Of a DNA stretch of 64,000 bases, positions 1-5,843 are shown in pieces. The DNA is from Helicobacter sp. 12S02634-8 (GTDB lineage Bacteria; Campylobacterota; Campylobacteria; Campylobacterales; Helicobacteraceae). Both the position numbers and the translations under genes were made by a program. The DNA lies in contig NZ_MLAP01000008.1 of the NCBI RefSeq assembly GCF_002272865.1, positions 1 to 64,000 of the forward strand. The letters are read 5' to 3'. The stretch's first letter is position 1. The number at the start of each line of letters is the position of its first letter. The notes below the pieces were generated by a model, which saw only the letters and a list, made by a program, of their open reading frames with translations, had not been told where the DNA came from and searched no databases.

Positions 1-2
1 GA

Positions 3-500
3 GATACAGAGATCATTGTCTTTACAATTGAACATATCTTGAGCCACCAAAGTCAAGTGGTGATTGATACGGTCAATAGAAAAATCAAGCAGATCATTTA
101 TGAAGTGAGATGCGAACTTATAGGAGAGTTTGCTACTAAGTCCGACCTAGAAGCAGCTGTCGCTAAACTCGAGCAAAAACTTATGGGAGAAATCTCTAAG
201 ATAAGACTTGAGATAGCAGAGTTGCGAACAGAGATAGCAGAAACAAAATCTGAACTCAAGCAAGATGTTGCAGAGTTGAGGGTAGAACTCAAGCAAGATG
301 TTGCAGAAGTAAGAACTGAAATTGCAGAGTTGCGAACTGAACTCAAACATCTTTCCAAAACCGTAGATGAGAGATTTGCTATTTCCAACAAAAACCTAGA
401 TGATAAAATTGGTGCTTTCAAGTTTTCTATTATCAAATGGATGGTAGGAAGCGTTGCAACAGGTATTATCATCTCTACTGCTATTATAAAACTACTCTAA
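3..500 (+). CDS. Coiled-coil protein with C-terminal membrane anchor (5' end outside window)
   Basis: The frame is open from the first complete codon of the window. The residues before the first possible start (TTG at 39) still align with the paralogue at 625 (for example TIEHILSHQSQ against ALKQILAEQTQ), so the true start probably lies upstream of the window. Visible order: an ATKSDL motif, about 70 residues of Lys/Glu/Leu-rich heptads (ELRTEIAE, ELKQDVAE), a DERFAISNKNLDDKIG segment, and a hydrophobic C-terminal segment of about 25 residues ending in IIKLL. This plan (ATKSDL, long coiled coil, C-terminal anchor) resembles bacterial DUF1640/CCDC90-like proteins, but that assignment is by eye only. 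Function unknown. The last 135 bases are nearly identical to the end of the next gene. Confidence 0.75.
   Translation, partial: DTEIIVFTIEHILSHQSQVVIDTVNRKIKQIIYEVRCELIGEFATKSDLEAAVAKLEQKLMGEISKIRLEIAELRTEIAETKSELKQDVAELRVELKQDVAEVRTEIAELRTELKHLSKTVDERFAISNKNLDDKIGAFKFSIIKWMVGSVATGIIISTAIIKLL
366..500 (+). repeat. 135-bp 3' end shared with 1372-1506
   Basis: Bases 366-500 match 1372-1506 at a constant offset of 1006, with one mismatch (383 T, 1389 C). The match covers the DERFAISN segment, the membrane anchor and the stop codon, and ends at the stop. This suggests recent duplication or gene conversion between the two coiled-coil genes. Confidence 0.9.
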
Positions 501-562
501 TCTCCCCCTACCTTTTGTCATTGTTAAACCTTGATAAATAAAGGGATTGTTGTGTCCGTTTA

Positions 563-599
563 AGTTGCTTTATGCTTATGAGGGATTTTCTGTCCCCAA
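563..599 (+). promoter_or_regulatory. Leader element, copy 1 (hairpin GGGA/TCCC)
   Basis: A 37-base block upstream of the gene at 625. It begins AGTTGCTTTATGC and ends with a small GGGA-loop-TCCC hairpin followed by CAA. A block of the same length with the same two ends lies at 1701-1737. The repetition suggests a shared leader or processing element; its role is unknown. Confidence 0.4.
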
Positions 600-624
600 T
601 ACCAAAACCTATAAAGGATAAATT

Positions 625-1506
625 ATGCTACAATATACAAATCCACAAGGAGAAGTGATGCGATTGAATTATGAACTCAGTAAAAAAGTCTATGAAGCTA
701 TTCATAATAACTTCCCAGATAATCAGGCTGAAACGCTCACACTTGCCCTCAAACAAATCCTAGCAGAACAAACCCAAAGCGTGCGAGATGCTGTCAATGA
801 AAAGATTGATGATATTATCTATCGTATCAAGATTGAGCTGTCTAAGGAATTTGCTACCAAATCAGACCTAAAAACAATTAGTGCTAAGTTAGAAAAAAAG
901 ATTAGTGAAGTTGCATCTAAGGTAGAACGAACTAAATCTAAAATCCAAGAGCAATTTGCCAAAAATGAAACTCAAATAGAAAAAAAATTTGGGCAAATAG
1001 AAACAAGGCTCACTAGATGTGAAGATAAAATAGATACCCTCAATGAGAAAATTGATAATGTTGAACAATCTCTCAACAAAAAGATTGACAATGTTGAAAA
1101 GTCCCTCAATGAGAAGATTGACAATGTTGAACAATCTCTTATTGAGAAGATTGATACCTTGGGGAAACAAACCCAAAAACATTTTGACCTTCTCTCTCAA
1201 AAAATGGATGAGAGATTTGCTATCTTTTCCAAAACCGTAGATGAGAGATTTGCTATCTCCAACAAAAACCTAGATGATAAAATTGGTGCCCTTTCCAAAA
1301 GTGCAGATGAGAGATTTGCTATCTCCAACAAAAACCTAGATGATAAAATTGGTGCCCTTTCCAAAAGTGCAGATGAGAGATTTGCTATCTCCAACAAAAA
1401 CCTAGATGATAAAATTGGTGCTTTCAAGTTTTCTATTATCAAATGGATGGTAGGAAGCGTTGCAACAGGTATTATCATCTCTACTGCTATTATAAAACTA
1501 CTCTAA
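625..1506 (+). CDS. Long coiled-coil protein with C-terminal membrane anchor, internally repetitive
   Basis: 293 residues; ATG preceded by AAAGGA about 7 bases upstream. Residues 1-75 are a mixed N-terminal region, then ATKSDL, then an uninterrupted coiled coil. Residues about 141-173 are three 11-residue units of the type EKIDNVEQSLN. Residues about 206-266 are two full and one partial copy of a 22-residue unit containing DERFAISNKNLDDKIG. Residues about 269-293 are a hydrophobic anchor, so the long rod should project from a membrane through its C-terminal end. It is a paralogue of the gene at 3-500 and shares its 3' end almost base for base. No enzymatic motif is visible. The plan resembles DUF1640-like proteins. 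Function unknown; the repeats suggest its length can change by recombination. Confidence 0.85.
   Translation: MLQYTNPQGEVMRLNYELSKKVYEAIHNNFPDNQAETLTLALKQILAEQTQSVRDAVNEKIDDIIYRIKIELSKEFATKSDLKTISAKLEKKISEVASKVERTKSKIQEQFAKNETQIEKKFGQIETRLTRCEDKIDTLNEKIDNVEQSLNKKIDNVEKSLNEKIDNVEQSLIEKIDTLGKQTQKHFDLLSQKMDERFAIFSKTVDERFAISNKNLDDKIGALSKSADERFAISNKNLDDKIGALSKSADERFAISNKNLDDKIGAFKFSIIKWMVGSVATGIIISTAIIKLL
1045..1143 (+). repeat. Three tandem 33-bp (11-residue) coding repeats
   Basis: Units at 1045-1077, 1078-1110 and 1111-1143 encode (E/K)KID NVE(Q/K)SL(N/I) with a strict 11-residue period. A hendecad period is typical of nearly straight or slightly right-handed coiled coils, in contrast to the 7-residue period elsewhere in the protein. 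Confidence 0.85.
1240..1421 (+). repeat. Tandem 66-bp in-frame coding repeat (2.75 copies)
   Basis: Copies start at 1240, 1306 and 1372; the third is cut after 50 bases. Each full unit encodes 22 residues (DERFAISNKNLDDKIG followed by ALSKSA). The copies are almost identical in DNA, so they are recent and could expand or contract without breaking the frame. Confidence 0.9.
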
Positions 1507-1528
1507 TTCCTTTTACAAGGAGGAATAA

Positions 1529-1642
1529 ATGAGTTTCGGTCAGCTTCTTATGCTAATACTTGCAATTGTTGTTTTGCTTTGTGCTCTCTTTGTCAAAACA
1601 AATAAAGATGACACAACAGGCAATACTCACTGCAAAGACTAA
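1529..1642 (+). CDS. Small membrane protein, 37 residues
   Basis: A strong ribosome binding site AAGGAGG (1517-1523) lies six bases before the ATG. The product starts MSFGQLLMLILAIVVLLCAL, so residues about 4-22 form one membrane segment, and it ends with a hydrophilic tail (KTNKDD and on to a C-terminal HCKD). It begins 23 bases after the stop of the coiled-coil gene and is probably co-transcribed with it. Too short for family recognition; it could be a partner of the membrane-anchored rod or an independent small peptide. Confidence 0.6.
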   Translation: MSFGQLLMLILAIVVLLCALFVKTNKDDTTGNTHCKD

Positions 1643-1700
1643 AGCCTTACCTTTTAACCCCAGAGGATTTTCCTCAAACACCCCTTTAAACACAGCCTAG

Positions 1701-1737
1701 AGTTGCTTTATGCCCACATGGGATATTTCTGTCCCAA
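1701..1737 (+). promoter_or_regulatory. Leader element, copy 2 (hairpin GGGA/TCCC)
   Basis: Same length and layout as the block at 563-599: AGTTGCTTTATGC, six variable bases, then GGGAT-loop-TGTCCC and CAA. It lies in the 214-base gap before the gene at 1857. Function unknown. Confidence 0.4.
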
Positions 1738-1782
1738 TGGTTGGCGTGAAGTAAAAAATCAAATAAAACACTGCAACAACAT

Positions 1783-1825
1783 CTCCATAGGTGGGTTAAT
1801 TTTCTCCCTATGGGGTAATTAACCT
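1783..1825 (+). promoter_or_regulatory. Interlocked inverted repeats (pseudoknot or two-state leader)
   Basis: Arm A CCATAGG (1785-1791) pairs with CCTATGG (1807-1813), extendable by a G-T and a C-G pair to 1783/1815. Arm B GGTTAATT (1794-1801) pairs with AATTAACC (1817-1824). The order is A-B-A'-B', so the stems either form an H-type pseudoknot or exclude each other. The block ends 32 bases before the ATG at 1857 and probably lies in its mRNA leader. Confidence 0.5.
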
Positions 1826-1856
1826 TGGATTTTAACTACAACTTTAAGGAAAAACA

Positions 1857-2168
1857 ATGAGAAATAAACTAACGAAACAAGAAGTATATTCAACCCTTAT
1901 CAAATGTCTAAAAAAAGCCAATTATCAATGGTGGAATGAAGAATTATTAGTGCCTGATTATACAAATGAAGTTTTGTCTTTTCTGAGTGCAGATACTATT
2001 TATGCCCACAAAAGAATTTCGAGAAGTCAAAAAACAATCGACAAACTAGTCAAGACCATTTTTCAAGATAAAAATTTATTGGCTTATGAGATTGTTTTCA
2101 TTAACGGAGAAGTATATTGGAGAAATCCCCAAGATTTTGTGTTGCCATACAAAACAATGGGGACATAA
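1857..2168 (+). CDS. Hypothetical protein, 103 residues
   Basis: ATG preceded by TTAAGGA. A basic, aromatic-rich protein (NYQWWNEELL near residue 22) with no signal peptide or membrane segment, so probably cytoplasmic. The C-terminal half contains two consecutive beta-prone stretches (YEIVFINGEVYW). No family recognised. Codon use and AT content resemble the flanking accessory genes rather than the housekeeping genes further right. Confidence 0.6.
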   Translation: MRNKLTKQEVYSTLIKCLKKANYQWWNEELLVPDYTNEVLSFLSADTIYAHKRISRSQKTIDKLVKTIFQDKNLLAYEIVFINGEVYWRNPQDFVLPYKTMGT

Positions 2169-2223
2169 AACAAGGGATGAAACCTATATACAGCTAAAGT
2201 TGAACTTTTAGTTCTTGCCTACT

Positions 2224-2278
2224 AGGGCAGCAAATCCTGCCTGCCTAAAGGTAAGAATTACTGCCCTCACTTATGAGG
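2224..2278 (+). promoter_or_regulatory. Candidate translational switch covering the ribosome binding site of the gene at 2288
   Basis: The SD sequence GAGG (2275-2278) is inside a tight hairpin CCTCA(2265-2269)-ctta-TGAGG(2274-2278). A competing 7-bp stem AGGGCAG(2224-2230)/CTGCCCT(2261-2267) uses bases 2265-2267 of that hairpin and would free the SD. A third option, GGCAG(2226-2230)/CTGCC(2237-2241), would take the competitor away. This off/on arrangement is typical of translational riboswitches, attenuators and thermosensors; ligand or trigger unknown. Confidence 0.45.
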
Positions 2279-2287
2279 TAAATATAC

Positions 2288-2479
2288 ATGAAAAACCGAA
2301 CAACTGTCATATCTATTCTTGCATTGGCAATTCCTTTGATAGCTTTTAGTTTATCAGCAGGAAAAACCAAGCAAGTGCAATTATGCCAAAAACCCTCTCA
2401 AGATTCAAGAGCTTCTCTTTATTCTTCAGCATTTGCCAAAGAGTTCAGTGGATGCAAAATTGAATTAGCGAGGAGATGA
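2288..2479 (+). CDS. Small exported or membrane-anchored protein, 63 residues
   Basis: ATG 9 bases after GAGG. The N-terminus MKNRTTVISILALAIPLIAF followed by SLSAG looks like an uncleaved signal anchor or a signal peptide with a possible cleavage after SLSAG. There is no lipobox. The remaining 38 residues are polar with two cysteines (QLCQKP and SGCKIE). Its stop is only 1 base before the next ATG, so translation is probably coupled. Not recognised. Confidence 0.5.
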   Translation: MKNRTTVISILALAIPLIAFSLSAGKTKQVQLCQKPSQDSRASLYSSAFAKEFSGCKIELARR

Positions 2480-2480
2480 T

Positions 2481-2750
2481 ATGATGGAAACTTTGGCACC
2501 CAATAAGATTTTTGCTTCTATCTTGCTCTCTATGGGTAAAGATCCAAATAGAATGCGAAAACAAGAAGGAGTTTATAAATACGGAAATAAGGTAATTTTC
2601 TATCCCAAAGCCAATATTCTCACCACAAAAGAGCATATCTCTAAATATATGGGTTGGGGATATGAAAGGCTCACGGAAGAAAAGGACTTTTTAATCACAA
2701 TCTTGCCCAATAAAATTCAATTGAAGCAAGTCAAAACAATTACATACTAG
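2481..2750 (+). CDS. Hypothetical protein, 89 residues
   Basis: Two consecutive ATG codons (2481, 2484) follow AGGAG (2471-2475), itself inside the end of the upstream gene. The protein is basic and probably cytoplasmic, with a central beta-rich segment (GVYKYGNKVIFYPKAN) and an HISKYMGWGYERL helix. No family recognised. It sits in a tight run with the genes at 2288 and 2763, suggesting one operon. Confidence 0.55.
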   Translation: MMETLAPNKIFASILLSMGKDPNRMRKQEGVYKYGNKVIFYPKANILTTKEHISKYMGWGYERLTEEKDFLITILPNKIQLKQVKTITY

Positions 2751-2762
2751 AAAGGAAACATA

Positions 2763-3185
2763 ATGGAAAAGACAACACAATCAGAAGGCTTTTTTGTCCT
2801 TTTGCAAGCACCTACCGAAGATATGGGAAGAAAATATGGATCAATTATTGAAAATTGTAGCATAAATCTCTACCAATCACTACGAAGATGCTTAAACCAT
2901 GGAATACACGAAATGGAAAGAGATTTATGGCGAGCTGAATGGTTAGCTGACCATAATAAAGAAGAAAATCACTCTTCAATGCTTTTAAAAGCCACTCATA
3001 TGCAAGATGATCAAGAATTGGCAAATTATCTTAGATCCTTGAGTGAAAATGAATTAATCAATCTATGGTTTGAACTACAAGATTGGTGTAATAACCTAGG
3101 CTTGGAATACGATTATGCAATTTTTGATTGTGTAAATGAGGTATGGCTTACACCCCACACCTTTGACAAAGGATACTTTTCATAA
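2763..3185 (+). CDS. Hypothetical acidic protein, 140 residues
   Basis: ATG preceded by AAAGGA; 12 bases after the previous stop. Soluble and acidic, predicted mostly helical: an N-terminal strand (GFFVLLQAP), a region with paired Trp/Glu (ERDLWRAEWLADH), and a C-terminal half with LWFELQDWCNN and a C-terminal aromatic tail. No catalytic motif or known family seen. Last gene of the accessory run; a hairpin overlaps its stop codon. Confidence 0.6.
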   Translation: MEKTTQSEGFFVLLQAPTEDMGRKYGSIIENCSINLYQSLRRCLNHGIHEMERDLWRAEWLADHNKEENHSSMLLKATHMQDDQELANYLRSLSENELINLWFELQDWCNNLGLEYDYAIFDCVNEVWLTPHTFDKGYFS

Positions 3186-3203
3186 AATCCCTTCTAGGGA
3201 TTT
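3185..3203 (+). terminator. Hairpin at the stop codon of the gene at 2763
   Basis: AAATCCC (3185-3191) and GGGATTT (3197-3203) form a perfect 7-bp stem with a 5-base loop, starting on the last base of the stop codon. The following bases CCTCTACTTT are only weakly T-rich, so termination efficiency is doubtful; it may simply protect the 3' end. Confidence 0.4.
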
Positions 3204-3282
3204 CCTCTACTTTGAGGTTCATTAAGGGCTCATTGGAGCTTTTAATCAATTTCAAAAAGGTTGGTATCTGTTATAGAGAGCT

Positions 3283-3344
3283 AGATAGTCAAAGCGTTTA
3301 GGAACAAGAAGTCCCTAAACTTATTGAGATAGGTTTGACTATCT
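3283..3344. repeat. Nested inverted repeat, 11-bp outer and 7-bp inner stem
   Basis: AGATAGTCAAA (3283-3293) pairs with TTTGACTATCT (3334-3344). Inside it GTTTAGG (3296-3302) pairs with CCTAAAC (3314-3320) with an 11-base loop. Such nesting is typical of a folded RNA and would be hard to obtain by chance. Confidence 0.55.
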
Positions 3345-3387
3345 TTATCAGTAGCATTTCTACCACCTCATTTCGAGGTCATAAATT

Positions 3388-3418
3388 TGCCACCGAGAGA
3401 TTGTGGCTCTCTGTGGCA
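3388..3418. repeat. Hairpin with 6-bp and 5-bp stems
   Basis: TGCCAC (3388-3393)/GTGGCA (3413-3418), one C-T mismatch, then GAGAG (3395-3399)/CTCTC (3407-3411) with a 7-base loop. GC-richer than the surroundings; no T-run follows on either strand, so it is not an obvious terminator. Confidence 0.5.
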
Positions 3419-3560
3419 CAATCTCAAGCATAATTATAACCAATCCAAGTCTGAAACCATTATTCTCAATCAATATAAAACGCGCACAATCGTTTAGGTT
3501 TTGTGATCGACAATAGCCCCTTTTTGGGATTAGAGTTTTTAGCTTTTTAGGAAAGGGAAA

Positions 3561-3704
3561 ATGCTGATTGCCATAGATGGTTATCAAATGCGAATAATTC
3601 AATACGCACAAATCACCTGCTATATGTTATTTGAATACAATTTATCGAACCCCCTACACTCCACCATTACTATTTTCTTTTGCATACAATATTCCAAACA
3701 TTGA
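3561..3704 (+). CDS. Doubtful 47-residue frame
   Basis: ATG follows AGGAAAGGGAAA, a fair ribosome binding site. The product starts MLIAIDGYQMRIIQYAQ and has several Cys and aromatic residues but no known motif. It lies in the repeat-rich gene-poor stretch and may be a gene remnant or chance. Confidence 0.2.
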   Translation: MLIAIDGYQMRIIQYAQITCYMLFEYNLSNPLHSTITIFFCIQYSKH

Positions 3705-3811
3705 TACATTATTTTCCTCTAAAACCACCTATTTTACGAGTTTTTTTGTAGATTTTTTTGATAGATTTTCTGCAAGCCCCTGATTTGCGAAACTTCCCCA
3801 TATTCAAAAAA

Positions 3812-3871
3812 GTGGTTATCAACTGGTTAGTTTTTGACAATGAGTTTTTGTGTCTATTGTTTGATAACCAC
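3812..3871. repeat. 11-bp inverted repeat containing GGTTATCAA sites
   Basis: GTGGTTATCAA (3812-3822) and TTGATAACCAC (3861-3871) are perfect inverted copies 38 bases apart. The spacer holds a direct repeat AGTTTTTG (3829-3836 and 3843-3850) and a minor ACAAT/ATTGT pairing. A third GGTTATCAA is at 3579-3587. Could be a stem in RNA or paired protein binding sites. Confidence 0.5.
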
Positions 3872-3948
3872 CCTTTAGGTCAAATCCCCAACTCAAGGCT
3901 TGTTTATGCTCCCTTTGGATTTTGTTTGTAGCTTGAGAAAAAAGGCTA

Positions 3949-3957
3949 TGCTATAAT
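3949..3957 (+). promoter_or_regulatory. Extended -10 promoter TGcTATAAT
   Basis: A perfect -10 hexamer TATAAT (3952-3957) with TG one base upstream, matching the extended -10 used by Helicobacter sigma-80. A start near 3964 would give an RNA that begins with the small hairpin AAGGG(3968-3972)/CCCTT(3979-3983). No gene follows for 460 bases, so it may make a small RNA or a long leader for the porin at 4433. Confidence 0.55.
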
Positions 3958-4042
3958 ATAGCAAATCAAGGGCATTAACCCTTTTGGGAAAATATAAGAA
4001 ATGCAAATGTAAAAGTCGAGATTTTTTCTAGCTATCATAAAA

Positions 4043-4084
4043 GAATAGATTTAGCTACCAACCATTAAGCCAACAAATCTATTC
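4043..4084. repeat. 10-bp perfect inverted repeat downstream of the 3949 promoter
   Basis: GAATAGATTT (4043-4052) and AAATCTATTC (4075-4084) are separated by 22 bases. If transcribed from the promoter at 3949 this would be a stem about 80 bases into the RNA. Confidence 0.5.
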
Positions 4085-4248
4085 CACTCAAAAACCCATA
4101 CCGACCACCCTTGATTTCAAAGCCATATCTAATCCCACCAATCCTTGCAAACAAATCAATAAGTCATTTGCAATCCATATTCTGCTTTCTTTGTATTTTA
4201 ACAGATACCATCAATCAATTCTATAGCGCCATACAAACTCGCACCAAA

Positions 4249-4315
4249 CCACGCCCTCAAGTGCTTAAAAATGTGTAAAAACTTCACAAAAGCAAAATCC
4301 ACGCCCTGCTTAAAG
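4249..4315. repeat. Imperfect direct repeat upstream of the porin promoter
   Basis: CCACGCCCT followed by TGCTTAAA occurs at 4249-4269 (with four extra bases between the halves) and again at 4299-4315 (one shared T). The second copy ends 19 bases before the extended -10 at 4334, where an activator or repressor site could be expected. Confidence 0.35.
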
Positions 4316-4333
4316 GAATTTAAAACCTCTGTA

Positions 4334-4342
4334 TGCTAAGAT
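4334..4342 (+). promoter_or_regulatory. Extended -10 promoter TGcTAAGAT for the porin at 4433
   Basis: TG (4334-4335) and TAAGAT (4337-4342), preceded by TA. Start expected near 4349, giving a leader of about 84 bases before the ATG at 4433. Confidence 0.5.
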
Positions 4343-4432
4343 TGGACTAGGAAGTAGGTAGCAAGCCATTTTTAGAGCCACCTTACTATATTTCCTTGAT
4401 CCAAAACTTGACATTTTAGGAAGGAACTCCCT

Positions 4433-5812
4433 ATGAAAAAAGCATATTTCAAACTCGCCTTACTTGCTTTAGTCGGCACTTCTTCGCTCGATGCGCTCAG
4501 CTCAAGTCTGCCATTTGACTACACTATCAGCGGCAAAGCAGAGTCTTTCTCAAAATTTGGATTCAATCATACGCCCATAAACTCAACCAAAGGTAAATAC
4601 CCCACAGAAAGCTTCGTGACTGCTGTAGGGGCTTTGCAGATTGACTTAGACTTGCTCTCAAAGCTATCAACTGAGCACAAATTGACGGCAGGGCTTGGAG
4701 GAATGATCGGTGGTCTTGCTTATGATTCGACTAGAAATCTCATCGACCAAGCCACAGGCAAGCCCTATGGCTCGACAATTTATAACTACATTGGCTATTG
4801 GGCGACTTATAACGGAACAGCCGATTGGAGCTCTAGCAACGCAGGTATGGCTAATCACGCTCGAAATTATGTCATCTATAATGCGTTTTTGAACTATGAT
4901 TATGCGGGTATTTTTGGTATCAAAGGGGGGCGCTATGAATCGAGTGCAGAATTTTCAAGTGGCTTTACAGAGGGCTTTGAAACTTATGTAAAGTTTTCAG
5001 AATTCAAGCTTTGGTGGTTTAGCTCCTATGGACGGGGCTTTGCTTATGATGAGTGGCTCTATGATTTTTATGCCCCCAAGACCTACACCACCCCAAGTGG
5101 CAAGACAATCAATCTAGGTATCCACGCCTTCAAGGCGACTTGGCAGCACGGGGGCTTTAGACTCTCGCCTTTTATTTACTTTTCACCCAAGACCTACACA
5201 GCCCCAAGTATCGAGATCGGCTATGATACCAATCCAGACTTCAACGGGACTGGATTCCGTTCTCAAACCACCGTATATGGGCTATTTCCGTTTTTTGACC
5301 CTCGGTTATGGGAAGTGAGCCGCTATGGCAACCCCACAGGCAGAAATGGACAGACTTTACTCATCAAACAACGATTTGATATCAATAACTACAATCTCGG
5401 TGGGGGGATTTATAAAAACTTTGGCAATGCCAATGCGCAAGTGGGGACTTATGGAAACCCCATCGGCATAGACTTCTGGACAGCGAGCGTCTATGATATT
5501 GGCTCTTCACTCAGTGATATTATGGGCGAAGATGCCTTCACAGCTTTCCTCTATGGTGGGGGTGTGCACGGCAAATTTGTATGGGGCTTGCTCGGTAGAG
5601 TCACCACAAGCAAGCGCAGTGATGAACAAAGTCTAGCAGTCAATGTCGCCTATGACTTCACGCGAAATTTTTCAGCAGGGCTTAAGCTTGAATACTACAA
5701 TGACATCACGCACGCTGGCTATAAAGTCGGCAGCAATAGCCGTGTCCCAGGTCAGCCTCAAGACACCTCTGATAGAAGCCATATGATGACATTTTTAAGG
5801 ACAAAATTCTAA
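4433..5812 (+). CDS. Hof-family outer membrane beta-barrel protein 1
   Basis: 459 residues; ATG preceded by AAGGA. A Sec signal peptide (MKKAYFKLALLALVGTSS) leads into the family hallmark FSKFGFNHTPI followed by GKYPTESF. The middle has GGRYESSAEF...EGFE, the counterpart of the GRF-DW-EG block of its relatives, then YDTNPDFNGTGFRS, GGGIYKNFGNANAQ and a C-terminal DRSHMM segment ending in Phe, the usual last residue of outer membrane barrels. The pattern fits the Helicobacter Hof proteins (Pfam HP_OMP_2), which are thought to act as pores or surface proteins. First of four tandem paralogues with its own promoter and terminator. Substrate unknown. Confidence 0.85.
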   Translation: MKKAYFKLALLALVGTSSLDALSSSLPFDYTISGKAESFSKFGFNHTPINSTKGKYPTESFVTAVGALQIDLDLLSKLSTEHKLTAGLGGMIGGLAYDSTRNLIDQATGKPYGSTIYNYIGYWATYNGTADWSSSNAGMANHARNYVIYNAFLNYDYAGIFGIKGGRYESSAEFSSGFTEGFETYVKFSEFKLWWFSSYGRGFAYDEWLYDFYAPKTYTTPSGKTINLGIHAFKATWQHGGFRLSPFIYFSPKTYTAPSIEIGYDTNPDFNGTGFRSQTTVYGLFPFFDPRLWEVSRYGNPTGRNGQTLLIKQRFDINNYNLGGGIYKNFGNANAQVGTYGNPIGIDFWTASVYDIGSSLSDIMGEDAFTAFLYGGGVHGKFVWGLLGRVTTSKRSDEQSLAVNVAYDFTRNFSAGLKLEYYNDITHAGYKVGSNSRVPGQPQDTSDRSHMMTFLRTKF

Positions 5813-5843
5813 TTATCTTTAAATATTCAAATCTCAAAGATTC

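Larger units (their letters stand above)
3186..4432. other. Gene-poor stretch rich in inverted repeats
   Basis: About 1.25 kb with no convincing gene. Contents: perfect inverted repeats at 3283-3344, 3388-3418, 3812-3871, 4043-4084 and a shorter one TTGATTT(4111-4117)/AAATCAA(4153-4159); three copies of GGTTATCAA (3579-3587, 3814-3822, and reversed 3861-3869); extended -10 promoters at 3949 and 4334; and one tiny candidate frame at 3561. A 12-base sequence TGGTATCTGTTA (3262-3273) recurs inverted at 4199-4210. Likely uses are one or more structured RNAs, or the remnant of a mobile element. Confidence 0.6.

Noticed and set aside
98-472. Open frames on the minus strand across the coiled-coil genes (98-472, 889-1200, 1197-1478)
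   Set aside because: They are antisense shadows of repetitive, low-complexity coding DNA; no SD and the same frames recur wherever the repeat recurs.
1240-1421. CRISPR-like array
   Set aside because: The 66-bp units are directly adjacent, in frame and coding, with no spacers; no cas genes are in the window.
3360-3611. 83-residue open frame on the minus strand in the gene-poor region
   Set aside because: No SD, no family, and the hairpin at 3388-3418 lies inside it. Kept as possible remnant only.
3812-3871. Replication origin with DnaA boxes
   Set aside because: GGTTATCAA sites do not match the Helicobacter DnaA box (TTATTCACA type), and dnaA is not in the window.
3186-4432. tmRNA, RNase P RNA or rRNA in the gene-poor stretch
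   Set aside because: No TTCGATTCC-type T arm with CCA end, no RNase P core motif and no rRNA sequence was found on either strand.
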